Assembly (NCBI GenBank): GCA_003427395.1
Contig: BFEA01000458.1
Location: 1,087,295 to 1,114,729, forward strand
Source of the DNA: Chara braunii
Lineage: Eukaryota > Streptophyta > Charophyceae > Charales > Characeae
Direction of reading: 5' to 3'
Length of the DNA: 27,435 nucleotides
Shown here: piece by piece, positions 9,135 to 17,635 of the stretch
Numbering within the stretch: the stretch's first letter is position 1
How the letters are laid out: every line of letters starts with the position of its first letter
Made by a program: the position numbers and the translations under genes
Notes under the pieces: model-generated
Seen by the model: only the letters and a program-made list of their open reading frames with translations
Database searches by the model: none
Told to the model about the DNA's origin: nothing

Positions 9135-10250
9135 CCCCCCCCCCCCCCCCCCGCCCCCCCACGCGACAATTCTCCCCTGCCCACAAAACCATCACTCCCT
9201 TTCTATGATGTCCTGCGTTATCACATCGTTTGGTCTGGACGAAATCATTCCAAGTCCATCTCTCTCTCATTTTAGGTGGACTTACAAAGCACATAGGTCT
9301 CATCAAGTTGGCCTCACGGCGGTCCTTGTTCCTTTCGATGAAGAGTCGACAGACAAAGACATGATTAGCACAACCCCCTCTGCCTCTACCTACAAGTACA
9401 TGCTAAATGGCAAAGTATTTCCATGAGCCCACCGTTCATCAACCGATGCATGGGGACTTTTAGCATGTGCAGGAGAGCTCGGTGGAGCTCCCGCCGAGAC
9501 GACCAACCCGAAACCAAAAAGGCAACCAGAAAAGAGAGGAGACGTAAAACACCCATAACCGCACCCGTACTCCAGTTCATGCCATTTGTACCACCCTCTG
9601 TTTGACAGTCAGCTCATGACGCAGACACACATAGCTTTGATAGGATGACATAAGACGGAGAGTCACTCCTTGCTTAACGCTTCCAAACCAGCTCTTTTGT
9701 CGGCACCCAACCGTATGCACACTCTCTGCAAACACCTCCTCTCTGTGCATCCATATGATCAAGCGAGAGAAGGGAAGCTCAGCACCTGTTGAGGCAAGCA
9801 CGAAGCAAACCTACATCCCTTGCTGTCATGGGAATCGGGAGCCTTTCTATGCGCTCGAATACTCCATGATACCACAAAGGCGGTTCAGCAGTCGATCTGT
9901 GCACTCGTTGGTGTCTGTTTGCGAAAGACCTTTTGGGCAATAGTCTTTCTATCTGTTCATGGGCTTTTTCAATTGCGAAAAGGCAGTTGTTCGTTGATTG
10001 GATTGTGTTACATTGACAGGTGAGCTCTCCAATAAGCAGACAGGGGAGCAGTCGACAGGTGCCCAACATAAAATGTAACATGAGGAGGTGCCAGCCATTC
10101 GCAAACTACTTACGCTTCGTGGAATGAAAATCGTGAGAGGTGGGCGGTCAGCGAGTCCAACTCTCTCACTCACAGTATATTGACTATCGGCAGCGCCCAG
10201 AGTTCTTTGCTTTTTGCCACTCTCTCTCAGGCACTGAGATGTACTTCTCA
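8600..10250. other. Gene-free stretch with (CT)n/C-run
   Basis: Contains a (CT)n tract (about 9070-9131) followed by a C homopolymer (9132-9152). No protein domain, RNA gene or repeat pair is recognised in the remainder. It lies downstream of the minus-strand TSP1 gene, so its right end may include that gene's 3' flank. Confidence 0.5.
9070..9152. repeat. (CT)n microsatellite followed by poly(C)
   Basis: About 62 bp of CT repeat run directly into about 21 C. Open frames of Ser-Leu or Pro repeats in this stretch are artefacts. Confidence 0.97.
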
Positions 10251-10253
10251 ACG

Positions 10254-10482
10254 TCACACCTTTGCAGATCGGCAGGTCCGCAGATCGAGTCCATGGCGAG
10301 GTTGCATTACACGGTAGTACCCTCTCTCGTCCAGCAGGTTACGAGTACCCTTCTGTGCGCGAAGATTAGTGTACACCTTCGCGGATCAGGAGGTTCCCAG
10401 ATTGACACCACATTACAGCAGGTCTGCATTACGGTAGTACCCTCTCTCGTCAAGCAGGTTACGGCACTTATGAGTATCCTTC
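10254..10482. repeat. Tandem duplication of the 3' end of the TSP1 gene
   Basis: Two related units of about 110 bp, 10254-10350 and 10373-10482, share CGGTAGTACCCTCTCTCGTC, AGCAGGTTACG and a GAGTA-CCTT end. The right-hand unit contains the last codons and stop of the minus-strand gene. The left-hand unit repeats that segment about 119 bp further downstream, without the open frame. The duplicate therefore lies in the predicted 3' UTR or flank. Confidence 0.75.
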
Positions 10483-11268
10483 CAACATGACATAAACAAA
10501 GCCGTGCTCCGACTGTTGTTTTCGTTTCTGGTAAAGGACAAAGCTGCCATAAGACGCTCCTGCGACTGTCAGGACGGATGCGAAAACGATCAGAACAATC
10601 ATCCACGCGCTCATGTGGCGATGATGACGATGTTTGCCAGAGGAAACCTTCTCGGAACCCTTGCTTGCAGGACACGGCGGTCCCTCGCATGGCTGCTCCT
10701 TTGGGGGCGCTGGCTCATTGGCAGAGCACCTCGAGTCGTCCACAACCTTCCCCGCCTGTCCGGGCACACCTTGCAGACAATGCACCTTACGTCTACGCAC
10801 CCCCGTTCCACATTTTGCAGAGCAGGAAGACCATTCGCGAGCCTCCCAGTGGAATTTGGTCTTTCTCTCTGAGCGTAGGATCGCTCCTGAAGCGCAATAG
10901 CCTGTCAACTGGTCTGCATCCACAATCGTAGCCTCCGAGCAGTCAGCGCAGCAAACCCATAAATCATCTGTACCGGTCTTCGACGCGGACGGGCAGCGGG
11001 AACACGCTTTGCTGCCTTCCTCAGGCGCAGAATGAACGCAACACCTGAAGCGAGAGGTGAAGAACGGGCAAACCTCGCATGCCCCGTTACAGTCATCCGA
11101 CTTTGCGACAGCCGTCCTTCCCAGGCCACAGCCATCAAAGATAGAAAAAGTACACTGCTGACTCCAGTAGCATTGCTCAGGTGTCGGCACCGCCAAGACT
11201 TCATGTACCCCAAAGAAGACCGAGAGCAAAACACTCGCAATCATAGTGAGGCCCACATGCCCTGCCAT
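10468..11268 (-). CDS. Type I membrane protein with Cys-rich ectodomain and one TSP1 repeat
   Basis: An uninterrupted 266-aa frame. Residues 1-26 form a signal peptide with a hydrophobic core and likely cleavage after VLA. Residues 27-139 are a Cys-rich ectodomain of no family I can name (C33, C39, C47, C60, C64, C67, paired C76/C77 and C106/C107, C110, C125). Residues 140-199 match a thrombospondin type-1 repeat: W141, W146 in WSSC, the CGTGVRRRKVHC core, and six cysteines at 149, 153, 164, 181, 194 and 199. A basic, His-rich linker (HRHHRH) precedes one transmembrane helix at about 220-246. The cytosolic tail starts KRKQQ and ends EGYS with two tyrosines. The start codon sits in a good context (A at -3, G at +4). 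TSP1 repeats usually bind extracellular matrix or glycans, so a surface adhesion or sensing role is inference. Absence of stops and a coherent domain order argue for a real single-exon gene, although exons may be missed. Its 3' end is duplicated downstream. Confidence 0.8.
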   Translation of the reverse strand: MAGHVGLTMIASVLLSVFFGVHEVLAVPTPEQCYWSQQCTFSIFDGCGLGRTAVAKSDDCNGACEVCPFFTSRFRCCVHSAPEEGSKACSRCPSASKTGTDDLWVCCADCSEATIVDADQLTGYCASGAILRSERKTKFHWEAREWSSCSAKCGTGVRRRKVHCLQGVPGQAGKVVDDSRCSANEPAPPKEQPCEGPPCPASKGSEKVSSGKHRHHRHMSAWMIVLIVFASVLTVAGASYGSFVLYQKRKQQSEHGFVYVMLEGYS

Positions 11269-12650
11269 CCTGGCCCCGCTACCTCCGCCCCTACCCCCCT
11301 GACACCCCCGACCTGCCTACCGCGATAATTCTCCAGAGGGAAGCCGTCCTTTGGCAAGTAATCAATTAGTCGTCCTCACCCGACCGCAGCCGACCTCACC
11401 CCGACCCACCTAAAACCGCCGTTTCACTATACCTGTCTGCTTTTGACGAAAGACTGACCACCACCTTTCTCCACACGGCCCCTCTTGCTTTCGCCACCAC
11501 GACCAACCTTCAATTCACGAGGCGGCGTCTACGCGATAAGGATCTGGCTGACTATCTGTCCGGCTGTTTCAGGAATCAAGAGTGGAAGCGCAAGCAAAAC
11601 CAGCAGAGCCAATGCAGAGCAACAAGAAACCAGGTTATCTCAACAAGTCCCTGTGGGCCTGTGCTGACCGGATAGCTCTACTTCCACACATGTGTCTGGC
11701 ACCAACACTGCATGGTTCTCTCTAAATGTCCCATGTGACCCTCTAAGTTCAATTTTCAATCCTCAGTGTCCTTACATCTCCTGGAAATCACATGCACAAG
11801 CAGTTTTTATGGTTTATCATGCATGTTCTCAGTATTTCTTAATGAATTTCTTCCACTAGAATCCTTTTTCTTCCATGTGCTTTCCCTCACACGCACACAG
11901 TGGGTGGGTTACAGCGTGTAACAGACCCACATGATATTAATGTGATAATATGATATTAATAATAATTTAATATCTCAATATCGCTGGGCGGGTCAAGGGG
12001 TGTAACGAACCCCCGTGATCTTCATATCTTAATAAATATCATAATATGTTAATATCTTCATATCATACGTTTAATTAGGATGCACCGCTCGACAGGAGTT
12101 CCCCGTTCGATTGCATCCCTGCATTTACACACCAACAAGAATTGAAGAGAGAAATTGAAAAATGTGGGAAATGATTTGGTAAGAAGCACTAGGAACATTG
12201 AAAGTACGGACTTCAGAGAGCGGGCGGGGCTTTTGTTGATAAGAACATTGAATCAAAAATTTCAAAATGCCAAAAACGCAAGGGGGAAAAAAGGCGTTGC
12301 CGTGCCAGTAAGAGCAAAGGAGGCATGTCGAGGCCTGTCAATTTTGCCCCCCATGACTGTTCAGCCGAAGAATGTCGTTTACGTCATTCCACGGTATCGC
12401 ATTTACCCTGTGAAAGGTTGTGGTGGTTTAAAGTTTAAACTCCCCACCTTAACTTAAGTTGGGTGGTTAAAGTTTAAGAAAGCCCCCACCTCAACGATAA
12501 CCTCTAGGCAATCGCCACACTTGTCTACGAACATCCCTCGTAAGACACCCCCCCAGCTGCATCAATTATGCAAAATCATAGTACTACTGTAGTTCCGTTC
12601 GGTTGCAGAGTAAATGGAATGATAGCTGCGTCAGTCCTTTGAGGTAAAAA
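11269..12650. other. 5' flank of the TSP1 gene and gene-free stretch
   Basis: 11270-11500 is C-rich (CCCC-GACC words) and lies upstream of the minus-strand TSP1 start, so it should hold that gene's 5' UTR and promoter. I see no convincing TATA box. 11901-12066 is an AT-rich duplication. Around 12428-12475 is an imperfect palindrome (AAGTTTAAAC, CCCCACC, GGGTGG, AAAGTTT). No other gene is recognised. Confidence 0.45.
11901..12066. repeat. Diverged tandem duplication of about 82 bp
   Basis: Copy 1 (11901-11983) and copy 2 (11985-12066) share a GTGGGTGGGT/GGGCGGGTCA start, GTGTAAC-GA-CCC and TGAT, followed by an AT-rich half of ATATTAATATC words. Divergence is moderate, so it is old. Confidence 0.6.
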
Positions 12651-13021
12651 AGCTCTAAATGCACGGAGCCAGGGACGATTTGAAAGGTGTGAAGCAGTGC
12701 AAAATGGTCAAAGCAACCTACGAGGACATAGCATGTACAATTTTCTTCGAGAAACTCGTAACAATGATCTCTCTTTTCATAACTGCCCTGTCAAAATACT
12801 CAAAAATTCTATCAGAAGACTTCACGTGGAGAGGTGGAAGATTGTTACCCCAGGAAACCCCTCCCAAATGAGCCTAGCCTAAAGGTTTTGATAGTCGCAA
12901 CAGGTCTGACCACCCAGGCCACCCTAACCTCTTTCCTAATCAACTATCGATCAAACAACCAGGGTGTCCATTGCGAATACAGCTCCGGGGGTAGAAGAGA
13001 TCTAACAAGTATTCCGTCTCA

Positions 13022-13150
13022 AGGAAGCACAAGTTCTCGGCAACAACCCCGAAAAGATCCTTCAACTGGACACTTATATCGAAGACCTAGAGTTCGCTCC
13101 AGCAGAATGGGTGTGGCAATTATGTTTCTTTCACGGGACTCAACACAAGG
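13022..13150 (+). pseudogene. LINE ORF2: segment preceding the RT domain
   Basis: In the frame read from 13022 the translation goes KEAQVLGNNPEKILQLDTYI and ends in WVWQLCFFHGTQHKG. This resembles the acidic linker of plant LINE ORF2 proteins, which finishes in a W-GD-NTKFFH-like motif just before the RT. The frame is closed upstream by a stop, and the assembly turns ambiguous immediately downstream. Confidence 0.5.
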
Positions 13151-13152
13151 GA

Positions 13153-13210
13153 NAACATCANAANANNGGNGGGNNTTNTTGNAAAAAAAAAAAAAAAAAA
13201 AAAAAAAAAA
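13153..13210. other. Ambiguous bases (N) next to a poly(A) run
   Basis: About a dozen N calls mixed with bases (13153-13182) precede an A homopolymer (about 13183-13210). This is an unresolved assembly or sequencing position. Frames crossing it cannot be trusted, and an insertion with a poly(A) tail could be hidden here. Confidence 0.9.
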
Positions 13211-13332
13211 ACAATCCCGCAAGGGAAGAGAAAACATAACATGTTCCAAAATGGCTGTTTAGGTTTTTGAACCGCAATCTGGCTTCGTGAATCCGGTCAA
13301 AATGTAGGAACAGGGTATTATAGGACATCCAT

Positions 13333-13392
13333 GTCCCACATAGTTTGGGACATCCGTTAAAATTGGGACGATACAAAGAAGATTAACATGGA
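13333..13392 (+). pseudogene. U6 snRNA-derived fragment (5' part)
   Basis: Starts GTCCC, then after an enlarged loop continues GGGACATCCGTTAAAATTGG and GACGATACAAAGAAGATTAACATGG, matching plant U6 from its first nucleotide to about nucleotide 60 with a few changes. After that, U6 identity stops and AT-rich sequence follows. 5'-complete and 3'-fused, it looks like a chimeric retroposed copy rather than a gene. It sits between two fragments of the LINE. Confidence 0.8.
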
Positions 13393-13497
13393 ATAATCGG
13401 ATTTAATTTTAATTTTTATTTTTAAAGGACGTTCGTTCCTATTTCTGACTGCTCAGTCAAACATGGCTATCACCCTCTCCCTCTCCCCAATGTGTCA

Positions 13498-13715
13498 GGA
13501 AAGATCCTTGCTAAGACTTTGGCCACAACACTCTCCCCGATCATGTCCAGACTCGTCACTCCAGAGTCCAGACCAGTCAGGTTTCGTTCCGCAGAGACTT
13601 AATGGTTGTATCTCAGGCTCTATCCCTTATTAAACAGCTCAACTGTACGACTTCTACCATACTCGTTGCTTTTGAAAAGGCTTACGATAAGAAGATGGGT
13701 CCACCACCTTGTACC
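13498..13715 (+). pseudogene. LINE reverse transcriptase, fingers/palm fragment
   Basis: Two adjoining frames give GKILAKTLATTLSPIMSRLV and then VVSQALSLIKQLNC...ILVAFEKAYDK. These correspond to the 'KILAK.LA.RL.P.' segment and motif A of L1-clade reverse transcriptases. The motif A aspartate (normally the D of LDFEKAYD) is replaced by Ala, and a stop with a frameshift separates the two parts, so it cannot be catalytic. Confidence 0.8.
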
Positions 13716-13984
13716 AAGGCTCACAGCGCAAGATAGCGAGTGGTCAATGGCTATATTAGTATATTTCATGCTCATTCACTGTCTCTACAATCTAGATCTC
13801 TTTGACAGGGCTGTCCATTAACCCCGTCCCTTTTTGTGATCCAGATGGAGAGATCCTACTCCATATGATCAGATCCCATCCGGATTACAGACACCTCAGA
13901 TTCTCTCCCCAATATGAACTCAATAGTGCCCGCACTCGTCGGCCATTTTTCTGCAATAACAGAACAAATTCCTGCTCCTCATTA

Positions 13985-14110
13985 GACGCTCTCAAACAGT
14001 GTCTGGCAGTCTATTTGCGGAAGCATCTGAATTTCTGAAATGAAGATTAGCTGGCATAAATCTACCACTCTACTCCCTAGTGAGGGGGGGACCTTAGCAA
14101 CAGACCTTAA
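13985..14110 (+). pseudogene. LINE reverse transcriptase, palm segment after the active site
   Basis: LDALKQCLAVY followed, after a frameshift at about 14037, by MKISWHKSTTLLP matches the 'L...L..F...SGLKIN..KS' helix that follows the YADD box in LINE RTs. The YADD box itself should lie near 13940-13960, but no Asp pair can be read in any frame, so it is lost. Confidence 0.7.
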
Positions 14111-14111
14111 T

Positions 14112-14327
14112 ATAAAAGCTAGGGCTCACACAGACGCGGAAGGCTACCCGGGGGTACTAGCATCCTTTACGGACTGCAGCAAGGAGGAGCAAGCGGCCAT
14201 TTGCGAAGGCCACCTTCGCATAAAAGCTAGGGCTCACACATACGCGGAGGGCTACCTGGGGTACTAGCATCCTTTACAGACTGCAGCAAGGAGGAGCAAG
14301 TGGCCATTTGCGAAGGCTACATCAGAG
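14112..14327. repeat. 108-bp tandem duplication inside the LINE
   Basis: TAAAAGCTAGGGCTCACACA starts at 14113 and again at 14221. The copies run through ACTAGCATCCTTTAC and TTGCGAAGGC with a few substitutions and a one-base length difference. The unit is unlike LINE RT coding sequence and interrupts it, so part of it may be an insertion that was later duplicated. Confidence 0.85.
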
Positions 14328-14349
14328 ATGCATGCTCAAAAAGGTCTAA

Positions 14350-14429
14350 ATTTCGGTATTTAGCACCCAGTGGAGAGCCACTGTGGCAAACTGTGTCATC
14401 CTCTCCACTGGGTGGTAAATACCGAAAAT
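14350..14429. repeat. 28-bp near-perfect inverted repeat in the LINE
   Basis: Left arm 14350-14377 (ATTTCGGTATTTAGCACCCA, then GTGGAGAG) and right arm 14401-14429 (CTCTCCACTGGGTGGTAAAT, then ACCGAAAAT) pair with one mismatch and one extra base around a 23-nt loop. Such a snap-back is not expected from RT coding sequence. It is most likely a local inverted duplication (foldback template switching). Confidence 0.85.
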
Positions 14430-14439
14430 CAACTGCAGA

Positions 14440-14670
14440 GGATCTCCACGTCTACTGCAAAATTCATTAGACAATTAATAATAACTGGTTATATCTGGAA
14501 GCGGGGTTTCAACGTCCCCTCTTGCATCAGCAAGGTGGCATCGTGGAACTAGTCGAGAAGCGTGGTCAAGGCCGACTGGGAATATTCTTTACCCCGAAGG
14601 GCAGAATGACGCCCTGCTGGCCAAATGGCCAGTCAAACTCCTAACCTCTACTTCTCCTCAGCCATGGACA
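14440..14670 (+). pseudogene. LINE reverse transcriptase, thumb region
   Basis: Reads TAKFIRQLIITGYIWKRG, then across a frameshift a GLGIFYPEGQND-ALLAKWPVKLLT-like stretch. This is the conserved 'F.W.G......W...PK..GGLGI.....N.ALLAKW.WRL' region downstream of the LINE RT core. Stops and frameshifts are frequent. It ends at the poly(T) of the U6 retroposon. Confidence 0.7.
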
Positions 14671-14683
14671 TAGCTGGCTCGTC

Positions 14684-14783
14684 TTTTTTTTTTTTTTTTT
14701 TTAATGCGTGTCATCCTTGAGCAGGGGCCATGCTCATCTTCCTTTTCCGTATCGTTCAAATTTTAACGAACGTCCCAAGGGAC
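14684..14783 (-). pseudogene. Retroposed U6 snRNA with poly(A) tail
   Basis: On the minus strand the copy starts at 14783 with GTCCCTTGGGACGTTCGTTA, runs through TTTGAACGATACGG, GAAGATGAGCATGGCCCCTG and CTCAAGGATGACACGCA (about U6 nucleotides 1-80), and is followed by 19 A (T run at 14684-14702). The genomic 3' end of U6 is replaced by poly(A), the mark of LINE-mediated retroposition. An imperfect target duplication, AGCTGGCTC before and AGCTGTGGCTC after, flanks it. It has split the LINE reading frame. There are no upstream snRNA promoter elements, so this is a pseudogene. Confidence 0.9.
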
Positions 14784-14959
14784 AAGCTGTGGCTCAAGCC
14801 TTACAGGCTAACGATTGGGATTTTTTTGTCGGACCGAGAAGCGGCCTGGCAATCCCTGCTGATTCATCCCATGATAATGTCCACCAAATCGACCACTTGG
14901 TCACCTATGCTCCAATCTTTGGAGTCACCTGCTTTAGCACACTCTTTCGCCCCCATCGA

Positions 14960-15425
14960 ACGCCAGGGATGTTCGCACCACATGCCTGTTTGACAATCCC
15001 ACTATCACGGATACCTCTGGCAACACCTTCTCCGCCGCTTAAGAACCAGGGAACTTCGCAAGAAAGTGGCTGCAGAGAGGAGCATGACACGTTCAGCACC
15101 TACTCGAGGAAGGGATATACAGATGGAGGACCCCCGAAGAACTGAAGTAAGAACTCAGAGGACTTATAACAAGTTGAAGGAACACACAGACCAGCTTATT
15201 GCACCAATACCATCAGATTGGATCAGCTTCCTGAGGTCACAAGATCCTGCCTGGAAAACGGGATCCTGGTCGATCACACAGCAACCAAGTACGGATCGAG
15301 TCCTTTCGGGGGAATCAACAGGCGACCCTTTCCGGAGAGAAGTTTCTGATCAGAGCAGGAACTCCCACTATGGCACTACCTTCCCTCTGGGGGGAAGATT
15401 GTCTGCTGGAGGTTACGGTTGTTAG
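14960..15425 (+). pseudogene. LINE ORF2: region between RT and zf-RVT
   Basis: Reads LFDNPTITDTSGNTFS, then after a stop and a frame change KKVAAERSM and VRTQRTYNKLKEHTDQLIAP, IPSDWISFLRSQDPAWKTGS. This fits the C-terminal region of plant LINE ORF2 ('W.NP.I...G......W...GI..I.D...'). The identity is inferred mainly from position and the WFDNP-like word. Confidence 0.6.
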
Positions 15426-15470
15426 AGAAGCACCTCACAAGGGTAAGCCACATTTCTCGCCTCGCCAGTA

Positions 15471-16037
15471 ATGGGAGGTTCCCCCTGCAGAGCTTGGAGG
15501 GTGGACGTTCAGCGTCTTGGTTGGACGGTACCCGACCCAGTAGGCCTCTCGCCCAACGTTCTCATCTTGGACCACAAGCCTAAGATTGGCCATGGTCTCT
15601 GCACCAAGGCTTCCCCTCTACAGATCAACCCCTTTGGCGCACTTGGAAGAAAAAAGGATGAGAACTCACATCTTCGTGTACATACAAGTGTAGAGCACGG
15701 TGGGCGCTACTTCACCGTGTACCCAAAGTTAGTTGGCCCTCAGAGAAAGGTATGGATGGTGGTGAACCCACAATGTGATGCCTGCCCGTGCATTTCCCTG
15801 GAAGACACAAGCCACCTTTGGTGGGATTGTGTGGTGGGTACAGGCTTCTGGGATTGGATCAGTAGGCTATGCTTCACGGTATATGGCCTGGACCAGGTTC
15901 GGACCGAGGAATTCATTATGCTCGATAGCTCAGGGGAGGATCAAGTGTCATTCATTGCCAATAAGTTCAGGGTTCCAGGGTTCTGGATTCTATTGCGTTC
16001 TCTGGCCCAATTTCTGTTTATGTTTCAGTCTTTTTAA
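15471..16037 (+). pseudogene. LINE ORF2 C-terminus with zf-RVT motif
   Basis: A 188-codon open frame holding NPQCDACPCISLEDTSHLWW followed by DC. The spacing C-x2-C...E-x-x-x-H-x-x-x-x-C is the zinc-binding motif at the C-terminus of plant non-LTR RTs (zf-RVT family). It ends with a stop at 16035-16037. The T-rich sequence after it (16040-16170) is probably the LINE 3' UTR; no poly(A) is visible on it. Confidence 0.75.
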
Positions 16038-16148
<111 letters not shown>

Positions 16149-16487
16149 TAATCTTCTCTGTATAGGGGGGCGCGTCGGTTGGCGCAGGTTAGCGCTCTAC
16201 GTCACGCTTTCGGCCACAGCGGCCTAACCGTCCTCACAGGAACTCCACCGCCATGATCGTTTCCCGTGCGGGGAGTGACATCTCGCTCGGTGTTTTCCGA
16301 GCAACCTCCCGTTGGTGAGGGAGATTGCCACTCCCAGGACAGCCTGTTAGGACGTAACTTTTGTGCGCGTCGAATGCGGTGATGTATACGTGATTGGGTG
16401 TGTTTGTTGTAACAACGGCATACGCTTCTGGCGTCCGCCTTGGTGACGTGAAGTTGAGGTAGGCATAGTAGGAGTTGGAGCACGAAT

Positions 16488-17330
16488 ATGGCTTCGGCAA
16501 CGGCGAGCGGAGGCAGAGAAGACCGCTCTCCACCACGAGGGGCGGAAATACCGCTGTCGTAGGAAGACAGGGCGAGAGTGCTAATTCAGAAATGCTACGA
16601 GGAGGCAAGGGCGGTTTATCGTGGAAAATAGAGAACGTATCTTCATCATGGACAAACAGGTAGGAGAACTCACCACCAAATGGCTGAAGGAGCATACAGT
16701 GACAATGATTTTCCAAGGGGAAGCGAGATCTCTTCCGGTCAAAGTCAGGGAGGACCTGATTCGAGCCTACGAGAACGGCTGGACTAGAGCCAGAACATTC
16801 ACCAGACAGGTTAAACGAGGTCGTACCGAACATCATGTCTTACATAGCTATGGAACGAGAAGTGGCTGAGTGGATGGTGCAGAAAGGGGAGGGAAGCATT
16901 ACAGTCAGAGGGATAACCTATAAGATGCTTTTTAAGCCATGGTTGGATCGGTTAAGAGCTAGAGGTGCGAAGGCGACTGGATGATGCCTCCAAGTTTTGG
17001 GTTATGGCGCTGCGAGTTCCGATGAGGGGAATGATGCCAGTCGCTGATATGGTGCAGCAAGCGATGGGGAAAATCATGAAGATTATTCCTCCAGAACCAG
17101 ATGCATCCAGACCAAGGTTAATGAACCTGAAGTTCGAACTTGTTCCGGAGGCAGAGAGCTCATTTGCCCCTCTCCTTCCACTACGCCTAGACAATGGGGA
17201 AACGATCAATGTGGAGGTTGTCTGTAAACACACCCCTGGTGTGACAGATGCCGGTGGCGCAACACGGCTACAGATGGGTGTCCAAAGCTGAGGCAGGAGG
17301 CCAACCAAGGAGAGGAAGCTGCGTCAGCCG
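16488..17330 (+). pseudogene. LINE ORF1 (nucleic-acid-binding protein) remnant
   Basis: Three frames read in sequence give one protein: FIMDKQVGELTTKWLKEHTV..REDLIRAYENGWTRAR (to about 16860), MSYIAMEREVAEWM..ITVRG (to about 16950), then LDDASKFWVMALRVPMRGMM..EPDASRPRLMNLKFEL (16965-17291). It ends with CDRCRWRNTATDGCP, a zinc-knuckle-like word whose His has been lost. This is the DUF4283-like ORF1 layout of plant L1 elements. An ATG at 16488 is the likely original start (MASATASGG). The orientation matches the ORF2 remnant upstream, but ORF1 lies after ORF2, so this belongs to a second copy or to a rearranged one. The 200-aa antisense frame over it is a shadow. Confidence 0.65.
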
Positions 17331-17635
17331 ATAACTACTCTAATCGACATAGACAGGAGGTTGATTCAGCGGTTCTTGGCGGGATCCGAGACGCAGCGAG
17401 GGATCTCCCTGAGGAAATCCCACAACAAACAATGGCAGAGTCGTCCACTCTCGACTTCTCTCGCCTTCTCTCGCCTTCTCTCGCCTTCCACAGCTTCCAA
17501 GAGGAGAACCGCCAGCAGCGGCAAGTAGCGGCCATGTACCTGGTCAACAAGTTGACCCAGCGCATTCGTCAGGAGGAGGGGGCTTCTGGCCTGCCTATCC
17601 GCCGCCACCGGCGGCACCGTGCAGCTTCTGGGCCT
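17331..17635 (+). other. Probable LINE continuation up to the LTR boundary
   Basis: Contains a triple CTCTCGCCTT word (about 17456-17487) and a frame reading FQEENRQQRQVAAMYLVNKL with charged, Gln-rich composition. It may be the tail of LINE ORF1 or unrelated. GGGCCTAACAAA at 17630-17641 also occurs in the 3' LTR at 24068-24079, so the true left end of the LTR may lie a little further left. Confidence 0.35.

Noticed and set aside
13331-13343. GTCCCACATAG as a plant snRNA upstream sequence element (USE)
   Set aside because: It lies at the U6 +1 position itself and forms part of the U6 5' stem. A real USE would lie some 60 bp upstream with a TATA box near -30, and none is present.
14730-14993. 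Open frame reading FLFRIVQILTNVPRDKLWLK
   Set aside because: Its first part is the antisense of the U6 retroposon and the rest is LINE, so it is a fortuitous fusion.
16234-16836. 200-aa minus-strand open frame
   Set aside because: It is antisense to the LINE ORF1 remnant, has no signal of a known family and ends within it; judged a shadow.
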